Assembly (NCBI GenBank): GCA_947579605.1
Contig: OX388314.1
Location: 10,168,001-10,232,000 of the forward strand
Source: Athripsodes cinereus
Lineage: Eukaryota > Arthropoda > Insecta > Trichoptera > Leptoceridae
DNA length: 64,000 nucleotides
Direction of reading: 5' to 3'
In this document: in pieces, positions 23,926 through 37,126 of the stretch
How positions within the stretch are numbered: the stretch's first letter is position 1
Layout: each line of letters opens with the position of its first letter
Notes under the pieces: model-generated
What the model was told of the DNA's origin: nothing
The model's database searches: none
The model's input: the letters and a program-made list of their open reading frames with translations, nothing else
Position numbers and translations under genes: made by a program

Positions 23926-25559
23926 ACTAACACAAAATCTAAACGCGTTAAAGATGTTGTAGAATCTATATTTTACACTTTATTACATTTCTCATTTTCA
24001 CTTGCCCTCAAGTGAGTAAGTATATACTTAACTTGTTTTTTAAAAAGGAAAGAAAAACGTTTTATTATGGGTTTTCTTAATGGCTTTTGGTGTAGAAAAT
24101 GTATCATAAAATGAGAAGAAAGAAATATCACCATAAACAAAATGTTTATGCCTACGTTATAGCAATTTCTTTATTTACACCTTAATAAATCAACCATGTA
24201 TCTTACTTCATATGTTTTCTTTCAACCGCACAACACTGAAAACAGGTATATGAAAACAAAGGATAACGTACAGGTTGCTTAAATTAAAATATTTTAATAG
24301 TTTAATAATTTTAATAATTAAACTAAATTTTATAGAATTTTTGAATGAGTCGAACAATTTGGAAATACGTGACGATCGTCTAGAAATTACTTTGAAATGT
24401 AAAAATGTTATTTTGTCTCAATTAAGCATAAAATATATTTGGAAATGGAAGATTGAGTAAAAGTGTTAGTTTTCAAATAAAAATATTGAAATTGGGATGA
24501 TTCCTTCTGCTATATATTATATATTTGTAAAATGAATGATTTAATTTATCAAATCCAACCAAATGGGTTTTATTTGTACAGATCTTTAATTTGTTACCCC
24601 TATTTGAAATGTGATAAAATAACGACTTAAACATTTATAACCGAATATGTGGAAATTATTTGTGGCCCCGCTTCTTACTTTAATTGGATCATTACTTGTA
24701 AAATAAAAACACATGACATATTATATTCGTATGTTAGCAAATACACACATGATCAAATTCGGAAAAGCAACCTTTATTAGCAAACCAGGTTATTCTATTT
24801 CACATGTTTTATCGTGGTTACATGTAAGATTCATATATAAAATAATTAAATGAAATATTACAAAACATTGTTAAACTTCCACTTTACTTCATTCAAATAT
24901 CAGAACGTTTTTTTTTTCAAACAATGTTTTATAATTTTTCATTTTATTATTTTTTAAAATGTCGTTCCACAAGGTTTTTCTTGATAATTTCGAAAAATCA
25001 TAAAAAATTAGCCCAATTATATCTAACTAGAATTTCTACCAATACTAACAAATCATTAAAAAAACTTTAACGTGTGGAATTTGTAACTACAAATACTCCT
25101 TTGATGTCTCTCTAGTCGAGGCAAATATTTTTTTTATATGGCCAAGCGATTTTTTCTGTGATTTGTCTTGTGTACCTTTGTGTGTTGAAAAGGTTCTTGA
25201 ACCAATTTCCTACCAAATCGTCAAATTTCTTAACGATATAATTACATCAAAGAGAAGAAAAGCATACTGAATATCTTCTTACACATTTAGCAATTTGCCT
25301 TTAATTTTTATCATCAAAAATATCTTAGTACCACAACAACTGTATTTTTATGCCTTTCCATTGCAATTATTTTAGAACGAACTTCGTCAAAAACATATAT
25401 TTTTAAATATGAATGGAGTTATTAACATTTTTTATGAAAATGTTATTCAATAAAGATGTAAAGCGTCACCAAAACTTTACCGACATAATTAATTGTTTTT
25501 CAATTTTGTAATGGTATATAAATTGTAATCATAAAACATTTATATGTACAACTGCCGGC

Positions 25560-25800
25560 GATATAATAATAATAATAATCGGACTATTTACCGGAGCGGA
25601 AAACTTGGAAGATGAGGACTAGGAAAGCCGACTCCAAGTAAATGGGTTAAGGCGAGGGCGAAGAAGAAGAATCGGACTATTTATATGTGGCGCCGTTTAA
25701 TGATCCGTGACCATCTCAAAGGTGTCGTGACTTCTCCCGAACAGCAGCTTCTTTACTTTGTTCTAAATGTGGTGGTAAACTGATTATATCTGATAAGTCG
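25560..25800 (-). pseudogene. CR1-like LINE 3' end, interrupted
   Basis: Matches 48211-48360: ATAATAATAATCGGAC, then ATGTGGCGCCGTTTAATGAT and CGTGACTTCTCCCGAACAGC. A 79-bp LINE fragment interrupts it at 25591-25669. Confidence 0.7.
25591..25669 (+). mobile_element. 5'-truncated LINE insertion with 14-bp duplication
   Basis: The 79-bp insert ends in AAGAAGAAG and contains GGAAAACTTGGAAGATGAGG. AATCGGACTATTTA occurs on both sides (25577-25590 and 25670-25683), as expected for target-primed reverse transcription. The host LINE at 48220 has the site once. Confidence 0.8.
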
Positions 25801-26699
25801 CTCTAGCTCGCTTGGGTTGAAATTTCAAAATTCCCTCTAAAGATTTGTATGGAAACAATAATGTGTATGGTATAGTCCAAATTTTGAAACTAATCATAGG
25901 ACGTGATTTAATGTCATTATATCTTAGAATTATTTTTATTTACCAATTTATTTTGTTATACAATTATTTTCTTTGAAAACGTTTTTCATCCCAAAGAATA
26001 AATTCAAGGGCGTTTTTGTTCAGTGCCTATTTGTTAAAGATAAAATAGCCTTCTTCTAACTACGTATATTCACACAAAAGTCTTATCAAAGTGACCATTT
26101 TCACTATTATATCATTATGTTCTATTGTGTACTCGTTAGTTTTGGAAGTGAATTATCGTTCAGAGTACACGTATTTTTTTACCTAAAATTACCTTTGTTC
26201 GCGTATGAAGAAAAACATAAAATTCAATTTACAGCGATAAAAATACACAACCTCCTTATCCAAGATATCAATTTTATTATTAAATTCCAGTTCGACACTA
26301 TTTCTATTTGTATATACGGGAAGATATTATTACAGTTTACATCTCTTTTATAAAAAAATATACAACTTTAAAGCTTTGATACGAAGCATCAAATTGATAT
26401 TGAAATGTTTACATTCATACTTATCCCCTTTTGAAGTAGAATGAAATTTACAGGTTAACCTAATACATAATATACCTAACTGGCAATGTCAACCAGATTC
26501 GTCTAGTCAAGACATTAACCTTTTGCTCTATATTAATAATCATAATAATAATGTTTTATTCAGGAAATTTACATGGTAAATATTTTATAATTTTTTATAC
26601 AAGTAATTTACATATTGTGTAGTATGTATTAATATTTGTATAGATATACTACTTCTTTTATTTGCTTATTGAATATATACTTTAAATTTTAACTAGAGC

Positions 26700-26868
26700 T
26701 TAAATACAGATTATATCTGTTGATCTGTTTTCAGTGGAATAAATTATTTAATGTGAAATTAGAGTAATTTTTGAAGGTGTATAAAAAATTGTTATAGAAT
26801 AATTTAACATTGTAAAAGGCGAAAGCCGTTTATTACCTACATGAATAAATAAATAAATAAATATAGGT
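26700..26868 (+). repeat. LINE 3' end, GGCGAAAGCCG family
   Basis: Contains TTTTTGAAGGTGTATAAAAA and TTGTAAAAGGCGAAAGCCGT, then ends in (AAAT)n. The reverse-oriented copy is at 45058-45170. Adjacent to the oppositely oriented LINE tail at 26950. Confidence 0.65.
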
Positions 26869-26949
26869 GCAGCAAACTAGTAAATACAGTGTCTCGCTGC
26901 ACTGTACACTAATAATAGTAAAACAACACTTAATATTAAAAGTCATACG

Positions 26950-27171
26950 TCACCGAAGCACTTTCAACAAGTCCTCCACACTGTCACGACCAATGTTATG
27001 CAACCATAAGAAGATTATCCGTTGAAAAGAGTTCCTACGATAATTCATTTTAATTTTGGGATCAAGATAGTTATAAATCTTTGGCGACAAGAACATTGCT
27101 CTACACTGTCCAAGGGCAGAATTCATCCTCGGTGGTAATCTATTTTCACCAGCTCTGTGTCTTGTATTCAC
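26950..27171 (-). pseudogene. LINE polyprotein C-terminus
   Basis: The open frame reads TRHRAGENRLPPRMNSALGQ, then SPKIYNYLDPKIKMNYRRNS and FQRIIFLWL. The R.....L..P..........F...K.YN.L...IK....F pattern marks the C-terminus of jockey/CR1-like LINEs. Confidence 0.6.
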
Positions 27172-27689
27172 ACATTGTTTAATGGCTGTTGAATCTAATT
27201 TACTAAATTGATAGGTATCTATATAATATCTTTAGGAGGAATATTTGTCTAGAATTAAGCACTCCATATGATAAATATAATTGTTCTGATAGGTGTCTTT
27301 ATCCAAAGAAATGTATCACATATGAATATTCCCATGACGCAACCGAAAATCGAATTCGGTTTCATCTGATATTATGTAGAACTTGTACTTCAAATTTTGA
27401 TCTGAAGTCTAAGAATTTATCATCAACTTTTAGTATAATTGAGTATAATGTGTATACAAATAATAATACACCTCAAGTTTGGATCTGGTATGTAAATTTT
27501 ACACCTTAAGTTGATCTGATATGCAAATGTTATAGGTATCTTAAGTTTTGATGTGTAAATAATTACATTTATGCTCCGTCGACAAAGTTTATTTACATAA
27601 CTTGAAATATAATTTACTTATCAATAAAACTTACATTGTTTTTTAATATACATATGTAATTAAATTAATCAAATTGATAACTTACTAGT

Positions 27690-27800
27690 AGCGTCTTCCG
27701 CTTTCGATCAAGAGATCCTAGTACCAAATCCATCCGGGCGATGCCGACTCACTCAGCCTTCACGGCTCAAGCACAGGCTTTTCCTTTCTGTGAGGGTCGT
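27690..27800. repeat. G+C-rich unassigned repeat-like block
   Basis: GTAGCGTCTTCCGCTTTCGA and GGGCGATGCCGACTCACTCA stand out from the A+T-rich surroundings. It resembles a SINE or LINE piece but has no second copy in this window. Confidence 0.3.
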
Positions 27801-28854
27801 CAGAATGTTTTGTGTTTATTACAAACTCTGCTTTATCTGTAACCTTAAATGCCTTAAGTTGATTCTCTTTTTATATTTATTCAATAGTCAATTGTTTTAT
27901 TCATTAATTAAATATTTTCTTATACACCAGTTTTAAATATAAAAAAACTTGAATAGACTATATTATTTGTTCATTGTTCAATAAGCAATCAGATGTGTAA
28001 ACATAGTTTTATTTAGAAAACATGGAACATATTCACAAAATATAAGAGAAATATTGGAGAAATATCATATTTCGATGACAATATTTTATTTGTCCCAGAT
28101 AATAATACTGAAGCTGACAGTAAGTAATCTTACTTTGAATGATTAATTCCTTAATGAAAATAGGTAAGTAATTTATATTTATTAAAAACAGTTTAAGGTT
28201 AAAAGCAAGTAATAATATCATCTTACTCTTGGCTTTGAGTCATTTGAAATTTATTTGTAAAATGTATCTGTCATTTGCAAATCTGTTTGAACTTTATAGC
28301 TCTAAAACAGCAATAAAATATAGGCGAGTGAACACGAAAAATGTGGAATATACCGTTTATTAGTAATAACATTATTTATGCCATCAAATTTATCCCAAAA
28401 TGAGGTAACCAATAGATTGGTGGTATGTAAAACTATGTAATATAATTAAAATATAGCCTATCATTTAGATAAAATAAGTTCAAAAACTTACGTCAGCATA
28501 CATAAGTTTATAGATTTTTATCAAACATTTTTTATGCTACTCAATTTATTTTATCTCCTCTTTATATAAGACTTGTTTAAATATACCTATGTATTTATGA
28601 AAATATGTAATCGTTCGTACTGTTTTTCAGAACTATTTTATCAGGAATACTTGTAGGCATCTTTAAGCGTATTTCTAGAAGACTTCATTATTCGTTCTTA
28701 ATTTCTCCTCTGTTTTCCATAGCATTGCTTTTGTGTGAATATAATAATCTATACCTATGCTTTGTGAACTTATACATCACGGTTTCATATTTTTGGATTG
28801 GCTATGAAAAAAAACTTTAGAAATATAGCCCGACTAGATAATATAATTATTGAA

Positions 28855-29343
28855 TCCCCTAAAATTTTGGAATCCCCCAATATTGATTTAAGCGTGAGGA
28901 AGAATCTCACTAAAGCCTTTGTGTGGAGCATTTTGCTTTATGGGTGCGAGACGTGGACCATCAGTAAGAGTGAAAGCGGACGGTTAGCGGCATTTGAAAT
29001 GTGGTGCTATAGACGCATGCTGAAGATTTATTGGTCGGAACACGTCGAAAACGAAGAAGTGTTAACCAGGGTTGACGAAAAAAGGAAACTTCTCAAAAGA
29101 ATCTGCCTACAACGAGCTAACTGGATTGGCCACAACATCAGGCACCCAGGACTGCTCATCACAATCGCAGTGGGTAGGACCGAAGCCACAAATGGCAGAG
29201 GCCAACCGAGAGACGCCTATATGGACCAACTGAAGAGGGACATGAGCTGTGGCTCATACATGGAGTTGAAGAGACTGGCTGAGAATAGGGAGGAGTGGAA
29301 AAGAAAGTCCAAACTCGTTGCAGACCAATCCAATGGATTGTAA
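28855..29343 (+). pseudogene. RTE-like LINE reverse-transcriptase C-terminus
   Basis: The 163-residue uninterrupted tail contains NIDLSVRKNLTKAFVWSILL, YGCETWT, FEMWCYRRMLKIYW, ANWIGHNIRHPG and GRGQPRDAYMDQL. LYG.ETWT and W.GH..R are hallmarks of the region after the reverse-transcriptase domain. The catalytic domain is missing, so it cannot act. It is the least damaged LINE remnant here. Confidence 0.8.
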
Positions 29344-30011
29344 CTCGTTATATATATTTTTCATTCATATACCTACTATCTAATCTCTGTTCATCCCTTC
29401 AGACTTAACAGTATTTAATGTCTTCTCTAGATCATATTAAAACTTGACTCCCTACAAGACCAAAAATCTCATACAACATTTACCAAGTCCAATTTTATTT
29501 TATCTTAACAGTTTTTGTATCCTAGTTTCCATTCCATAACTAAATTATATTTTCTTTTTTAAACTGAATCTTCTTCATCACAATATTCAGTGATGTATAG
29601 GTATTATCTGAAAAAACTATGCTGAGAAGGATTTAGGAAAAATAAAGTAAAAAAATCTTTCAAAGATTCTACGTATTTTATGTTCCGGAAAAATTACTCT
29701 CGTTCATAGGTATCCAATTTTCCATTATCCCTTTAAGGTAATTTATAATATTATTTTAAAGCTTTTACGATAATATAATATATTGTATCATTGGATTATA
29801 CAGGATATTATGACCAATTTACAGAAAGTCGAATATTTTTCAATTATTGTAGCTATATGTGCGCACTCTCAAGTTGGTAATACTGTATTTTTATGGTTAG
29901 ATTTACACATCTATCAACTTTTGAGTTTAATATATTGTTTGATTTACGCATCCAATGACATATTTGTACGAATTTTAAATGTTGACTAAATTGAATTAAA
30001 TTTTATTAATT

Positions 30012-30714
30012 GAAGGGCTTGGAGCAGTAGGATGATAAGCCACATTTTTTACCAAAATGAGTTATGGATAAGACTATACGCATTTGCCTATGGACTATCC
30101 ATAAAATATGTCAAAATATTAAATATTCTCAAATTGATCATGCTGTTCATGAAAACATCCTATTGCTCAGAGATTTTTTTTGTTTTTTTTTGTCAATAAC
30201 GTGACAAGCCATTGTCAAACATGGCCGACAAAGATGACAGTTCCTTGCAGTTGCGCAAAATAGTTTTAAATGAACGCGAAATTACAAATATTTTGAATGA
30301 TTCTTCCAAATCATCTTATGACAATAGCTCAAAAGATGACAATTATGTGCCGTCAAGTGATGAATCTTCGGATCTAGATGAGGCACGTCAAGATTTATTA
30401 ATTTGTGGCTTGTCATACTTTTGTCGCCAAATTTTGATGTCAATCACTGTAGCAAAAAAAATGCATATAATTAAGATGACAAGCCACAAAAAAAATTTCA
30501 GTGTAGAAAAAAATGCTTAATTTTAGTATAATTGTTTTTATTGTTCTATTTATGGCCATTAATTAAGACACATAACACATTTAACTTTCAACTTTTGGTG
30601 ACAAAAATGGAAAATAACTTAGAATAATATTTATAGACATATTTGAAATCTTAATTTTGTTCCCCTGTAAAATTTGTGTTTTGTGGCTTGTCATACTACT
30701 GTTCCGAGCCCTTC
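30012..30714. mobile_element. 0.7 kb TIR element with GACAAGCCAC repeats
   Basis: Left end GAAGGGCTTGGAGCAGTAG and right end CTACTGTTCCGAGCCCTTC form inverted repeats of about 32 bp with few mismatches. AATT flanks both ends. GACAAGCCAC-like motifs lie at about 30032, 30203, 30404 (inverted), 30479 and 30684 (inverted). A small acidic ORF sits inside. No transposase was found. Confidence 0.7.
30221..30520 (+). CDS. Small acidic ORF inside the TIR element
   Basis: From the ATG at 30221 the peptide MADKDDSSLQLRKIVLNERE is followed by NDSSKSSYDNSSKDDNYVPS and SDESSDLDEA, then a less acidic tail. Acidic, Ser/Asp-rich N-termini are common in piggyBac-type transposases, so this may be the N-terminal stub of a transposase left by an internal deletion. 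No catalytic residues are present. The call is tentative. Confidence 0.35.
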   Translation: MADKDDSSLQLRKIVLNEREITNILNDSSKSSYDNSSKDDNYVPSSDESSDLDEARQDLLICGLSYFCRQILMSITVAKKMHIIKMTSHKKNFSVEKNA

Positions 30715-31236
30715 AATTGATAATAACAATTCTTCCAAGTAGGCACAGGAAACATACCACATCGTATTTATAATAATGTATGCACATTAACACTACCACA
30801 AGCAACATATATCACTCTGAATTCTTATATGTAGAATGGTACATACGTTTTTACAAATCATCATTTACGATCTATAACGAGCTGACACAGAAATGGGTGA
30901 AATTCAACAAAATGGCACAGAATAATTAGCGATGTGACTTAAAAATGGGTGACACTGACACAGATAGGTGGTACGTGTGGCCGTGTGATATGGAATACTG
31001 CGAGATAATCTTACGTGACATAACAAAATATATAAAAATAATATAATAGAAATAATGAGAAAATGAAACAATCATAGAAAAAATAAAAAAATTCTTAAGA
31101 CCGGAATATTACATAGCAGGCTTTCTGATCATCCAGACACGATAGTCTTCATATAATGTAGAACAAAATATAAATTCTTTCCATAATTTTAAAGTTGAAA
31201 TTTTGATTTTAAATAAAAAGTACTAATATACATCAC

Positions 31237-31538
31237 CGAAGAATGCTTCGTATACCTTGGACCGAAATGATCAGTAACATCGAAGTACTTAGAAGAGTCG
31301 GAGCCAAGAGAGAGCTGTTATCGATTGTCAAAGTGAGGAAGGACTCATATTTGGGTAACGTGCTGCGTGGAGAGAAGAACCGTCTCCTCCGCCTTACATT
31401 GTAGAGCTCTGAATAAAAATGGACCTACTCTATTCAGAACGGCTCTGGTCTAACAAAGTCAATAGCCCATTCTCATAATATTCCAAATATTCAACTATAG
31501 CCACGAGAATAGTGCATTAAAAACGATGATGATATTAT
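31237..31538 (+). pseudogene. RTE-like LINE C-terminal fragment
   Basis: One frame reads RRMLRIPWTEMISNIEVLRR, VGAKRELLSIVKVRKDSYLG and NVLRGEKNRLLRLTL, then a stop. The 3' part ends in GATGATGAT. RRML.I.WT....N.EVL.R is the RTE-like signature. Confidence 0.7.
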
Positions 31539-32803
31539 GTAAGCAGACTCTTTTCTAAATTTATTAACGTTCGACTACCTATAAAGACCCAATATTTATT
31601 TTTTACTTCATTAAAAACTTGTCTCCGTATTTAGCAAATTTCAAAATTTAAATATTTTGTCAGAGAAAACATAGGTAAATACTTTCAAAAACACCCTTAC
31701 CACAAAACATGTCTGTGAATAAGCAAGAAATTGAATTTTCTCGTGAATCCTAACTAATTTTGACATCGTGTCACTGCCCTATTAGTTGGTGAACTTTATA
31801 AAGTGTGTTCTTGATGGCTTGGACGAGATAGAAATTATCTCTCTTTTGAAGCGTTACCGAGTGTTGTGTTGTTTACAATGAAACTCAGTTTGTGTGCCAT
31901 AACAAAGTACACAACTAACATGAAAGTTTTCTTTTAGAACTTTTACTCATTTTGACTACTTAAGTTTCATGCTAAGGTAAGTAATTTTATAATAAATTTA
32001 TGATATTTGGACATTTATAATCAAAAAATAAAATCAACTCATACCAATCTTTTCCTTGCTAAATTTTCAATGCCTAAATTATCATTCAGGATAATTTTCT
32101 TTATTAGGGTGAAGAGAAAATATAAATCAATATAAACCCTTTATGAAAGATTTTGTCAAAAGATTTTTTACAAATCCCAGTCAATGAAATTTTAATCGTA
32201 TATTTTAGGCATTCATTTATTCCACATGTCTAAATCATCTCAATTTAGTTTTTTGCAGTCTATTCTACTTTCATTCTTTGTCTCGCATTCGCTCATTTTG
32301 CTTTACAGAGAATAAAAAAAAACATTCCCAAATATTCAGGAGATTTTAAAATTTTAAAAGTGAAAACATAACATATCTATTATTTCAAAAATTTAACTTT
32401 AATGTTTCGCAAAGAAAGCTGATTTAACTTGCGGTGGTTTTTTTTTATGATATTATGCTTTTGTCATGTATACTTAAAAAGATATTCATTTCATTCCTTC
32501 TTTACATATTATTTCATTTTCGACCATAAAACTTGTATATCGTTACAAAAATGTAATATCTGAATATGTTTATAATGAAACATCTCGTATTCAACAGCGA
32601 AATATGGCACGTTTATTTCTCAAATATTTTTCAGTCGAATATAAATAAGATATAATATGTATTATTATATAATATATTATGCCTACCCCACTTACAATAT
32701 GAAGTGGTGTGAGGATACATGATATTGTTATAGATATTACTACAACTAACTGAAAAATCCGGCCTTAATTAGAGAGTAATGGGTATTTCTTTCTTATAGA
32801 GCT

Positions 32804-33332
32804 TTCAATAACATAAACAAAGTTTGGAAGGCGTCTGCACTCAGCATCAGGACAAAATGTCGCTTGTTCAATGCGTGCATCATCCCAATCCTTCTATATG
32901 GCTGTGAGTCTTGGCACTTAACCAAGGCTCAAGAACGGAAGATACTAAGCTTTCAAAACAAGTGTCTTAGAAGGATTTTGGAATACAAATGGTATGAACA
33001 TGTTACAAATGATGCTGTGCGCCTGCGCACCCAGCAGAGACCTGTAATCTCCGTAATACAAGAGAGACGATGGTCCTGGCTGGGACATGTTTTGAGAATG
33101 CCCAATGATAGTTGGCCAAAAAGAGCACTGTTCTTCCGTCCGCAGGGGTTCCGTCGGCCCGGGCGTCCCTCTTTCACAATACACCGTTCCTATGACAACG
33201 ATATCAGAGCGCAAGGAATGTCGTGGGAAGAGGTGACGCAATTGGCACAGAGACGCTCTGAATGGAGGAGGCTGGTTTCTGCCCTGTGCTCCCGAGAGGA
33301 GCGTTGAGGGCGATGATGATGATGATGATGAA
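32804..33332 (+). pseudogene. RTE-like LINE C-terminus with (GAT)n tail
   Basis: The frame from 32804 reads FNNINKVWKASALSIRTKCR, LFNACIIPILLYGCESW, NKCLRRILEYKW, RRWSWLGHVLRMP and SEWRRLVSALCSREER, stop at 33307. A (GATGAT)n tail follows, as is usual for RTE-like LINEs. A decayed copy of its end lies at 43106 and another at 52794. Confidence 0.8.
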
Positions 33333-33683
33333 TGGGTATTATTATTTTATAGCCATATTATTATATCACTCATATTGGGCGAAGAAATCTGTCACATTTC
33401 ATTGGCTTTTATTCATAGTATAAGAATTAAGCTTAATTATTTATCAATCTATCCCTTCACGGCAAGTCTTTATGTGGATAAAACAAACAGGGATACAAAG
33501 AAAATGTAACGATAATGCACACTAGCTTCACTTCTTCTATATTTTTATATTTGATATGTCGGATCATACTCTTAGAAAAGAAGACATTATTTTTTCTTTA
33601 GTTTTTCTATTTTGTCCTTGTCTGGTGTAAGTATAATAATCTAAGAAATCTAATTATGTTATAAGTACAATTATCTAATAATC

Positions 33684-33790
33684 TTTTGGGTTAGTTGGAA
33701 GAGATCGCGCTTTTGCGATAAACTCGCCCTCTGTATATTGATTTATCTTACTTAAATGTTTACCTTTTATGTATTTTTTTTTTGTAATTA
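33684..33790 (+). repeat. CR1-like LINE 3' end, GCGATAAACTC family
   Basis: GGGTTAGTTGGAAGAGATCG followed by GCGATAAACTCGCCCTCTGT. It is the best-preserved copy of this block. Confidence 0.65.
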
Positions 33791-34352
33791 AATCACTATA
33801 TTGAACTTAAAAATAAAAGAACGCGTGAACGGTTTCAAATATTTACACGAAAACTCACCTGTTTCATTATTCTACCTACTACAATGTTTCATGTTTATAA
33901 AACAAAACACTTGTGATTTTAAAGCACTATAAATTTCCTTTGTACAATATTTGATACTTACTACACATTTATATTCACGAACATAGATAAGTACCCTTGT
34001 AGTATTTTCGCGCACGTATTATTATCTTACCAAAATAAATAAAAAACCCTTCGAAAGAAATGTTTCACCTGAATGCTAAATTGTAATATAAAAAAAGAAT
34101 TTATTCGTGTACTCTCTGTATTAGGAAAATAACTATCATTTTTGAGATAAATGCCACACCACACAGAAGTAAGAATAAGTACTTTCCACCATTTTACGAT
34201 AATGTCGCCTTCTGTATATTAATAAATTATAATTAATATAAATGTATTTTTAGGTAATATTCCTTGTAATCAATGTGCCTATAAGGAATAAATTATTGAA
34301 ATGCATAAACCTACTCGTTACCTCAAGTTTCTTCTTTTTCTTTTATATATAT

Positions 34353-34515
34353 TTTTTTTATATATATCTGGGTTTTGTTATAATCCCAAATATAACCTTG
34401 TACACCTTTCACAGTAAGCTAATAAAAGCTTGTGTCGTGAAAGGGGAGTTTGCCGGCACCTGGTATCGAAACACGGATCCCATGTTCTCGAGGCCGAGAC
34501 TCAACCAAAGAGTCA
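34353..34515 (-). repeat. tRNA-derived SINE, copy 1
   Basis: Same layout as the copies at 36965 and 53553. The B box is altered (GTTTCGATACC). The body carries AAAGGGGAGTTTGCCGGCAC on the + strand. Confidence 0.7.
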
Positions 34516-34688
34516 ACCTTCTTCATCCGTTTACTTTATATACATAGATGTAATTTCTTACGTAAATAAATGTAAAAGAATCAAATTATACCTAGTGTGA
34601 CATGAATCAAATAAGTACAAACGTACACATTAGACACATTACACATTCATTCTGCTAGAAACTTATTGTTCATTCCATTTTATCTACA

Positions 34689-35122
34689 GTGTTCTCAACT
34701 ATGGTATGTGGATGCAACAGGATGTGTGGTAAAAGTCTGAGAGATCGTGTACGTAACAGTGATATACGAAAGGAATGTGGAATGAAAGTTGGTGTAATTA
34801 CAAGGATGAATGTGAGTAAGTTAAGATGGTTTGGGCACGTGGAAAGAATGAATGAGGACAGAATGACTAAGAAGATATATTTGGCTGAGAGGAATGGTGC
34901 TCGGAGACGTGGACGTCCGAGGATTAAATGGCAAGATCATTTAAATCAAATCCTACAGGACGGTCACGTGTTGAGCACGTTGAACAGGAGAGCATGCATG
35001 AGGAATTGTATGACAGTGACGGAAGCGAAAGATGTATGCAAGGATAGAAGGAAGTGGCGCTCGATCCTTTCTGCCTACCCCGCGAGGGAAGCGGCGTGAT
35101 GGTATGTATGTATGTATGTATG
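34689..35122 (+). pseudogene. RTE-like LINE C-terminus with (TATG)n tail
   Basis: The open frame to 35099 has SKLRWFGHVERMNEDRMTKK, RRRGRPRIKWQDHLNQI, RRACMRNCMTVTEAKDV and WRSILSAYPAREAA. It ends GCGTGATGG followed by (TATG)n. It is intact over this region but lacks the catalytic part. Confidence 0.8.
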
Positions 35123-36964
35123 TTCTCAACTATACATAGTTCTGAGGCAATTTAATGTCTTTTATTTTCGATAATCGAGACCAATCCTAGAAGGGAAGCA
35201 CAACTTGGCATTGAATATATCCTGCATTAAGGCAATATTCGACCCATTTTTATCCGTGATATTCTTAGTGTTGCAAAAAATGTATGTATGATTATAAATA
35301 AATATCCTTTTCTTGGAAGAAATAAAACAAAATATATGAATTAAGACGGTTTTATTAATTAAAGAATAATAAATATAAATACTAAAATTAATGAGATTAC
35401 AACATGGCAATATTAATTTTAAGATATTTGTACAGACTCTCCTCTTAATACAACAATTTAATAAATTATTCTATTTAATTTTTTCATAAACAAAAAAAAA
35501 ATTAGAAATCTCAGGCACTTTGGTATTTTTAATATAAATTATATATATACAAACTACATTTTCTTATCTAAAAACACTTAATTATTATTGTACATAAAAA
35601 TATACAAATATATATATAAAACCTTTTCGTATCTCTTAATCTTTGACTCATGCATTTTAAATTCTTTCTTTTATCTAATTATTATTTTCGTTATTATTAT
35701 TCTTATTATTATTTATTTTTTATTCCTTTGTTTTAATCTATTTTATATATTTTTTGATAACTAGTTATTATTGTTATAATAGTATATTCCCTTTTTATTG
35801 TTGCGTTAATTATTTTTATATTCCCAGAATTAAATTATTAAATGTGTATTTGTGTGTCTGTATGTATTTATATATGTATATTGTGTTATTAATCTTGTCT
35901 CACATTGCATGTACCACATAAAATTTGGTTCTCTGTTTGCTGTTTGGTCATTTGGTTTTCTTATATTTAATGACATATAATTTTGTTAGAATTGTCACTG
36001 TTGTATTTATAAATGTTATGTATAATATTGTATTTTATCATGTAATAGGAATTAAATTTCAGTTACGAAACTTAAAAAAAATGCAATATTTACTTTAAAA
36101 TGGAAAGGAAAATTTTTTGTCTCTTGAATTTTGAGATTTCTCTTAGTGAAAACACGTTTTTTTTTATTTTATGAACATTTTTTTCAGTTTTATTGAAGAT
36201 ATTTCTTCTTAAAGTTGTTATTTCTGCCATCATAAGAAGCTTGTTATCTCCTTGTTTTTGTGATTTTTTTGTCATAATCCAATTTTTTTTTAAATAAAAT
36301 GCTCAAGTTTCTTATTTAATGTTGTAAAAAATGTAGTTAAGGTTTGTTTTTTGTCAGTTATAAACTATCACAGTTCTGACATCTTGTATACGCACACTGT
36401 ATACCCTCTCTTTATATATCCACTCTTTTCTATCCAAACCTAAACCTGTAGTAATTTTCTCTTCAAATTTTTGATCCTATGTTAATAAATTTTTGCGACA
36501 CTGAACAATATCATTGTTTCCATAAATGCAACTGAATTATAAATATAATATTATTTATAAATACGAATATAATATAAAAAAATTGTTATAAAAAATATTA
36601 AACCACTATATTTTGAACCACTCTAGATTAATCATTCCACTTTGTTTTATTCACCGATAGTTAACCTACTTGAATAGGTATTATCTAGCTAGGTATATTG
36701 TACCTATATGATACTCGTACACATACATAATAATATGTAAACTTCCATTAGGAGTACATGACACAGAGTTTCAACGCTTATGAATCGAAGATTGGTTAAG
36801 AGTAGAGTGGTACAAAATATAATTGACATCACACTTCTAGTAAGTAAAATTCAGTCCCCGACATCCAATTGTGTCAAATATTGATAAAATATTAAACCAA
36901 ATTTTAATTGTTACAGTTTTCGGTTGATCCAGAATTAACAAAACTTTTTTTAAAAAAAAAAAAA

Positions 36965-37126
36965 GATATATCTGGGTTTTGTTATAAACCCAAATACAAC
37001 CTTATACACCTTTCACACTAAGCTAAAAGCTTGTGCCGTGAAAGGGGAGTTTGCCGGCACCTGGGTCGAACCACGGACCCCTTGTTCTGGAGGCCGAGAC
37101 AATACCTCCAGGGTATCGACGAACTC
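36965..37126 (-). repeat. tRNA-derived SINE, copy 2
   Basis: On the - strand the head starts GAGTTCGTCGATACCCTGGA and the B box is GGTTCGACCC (37063-37072). The body ends in an A-rich 3' tail (36948-36964). Confidence 0.75.
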
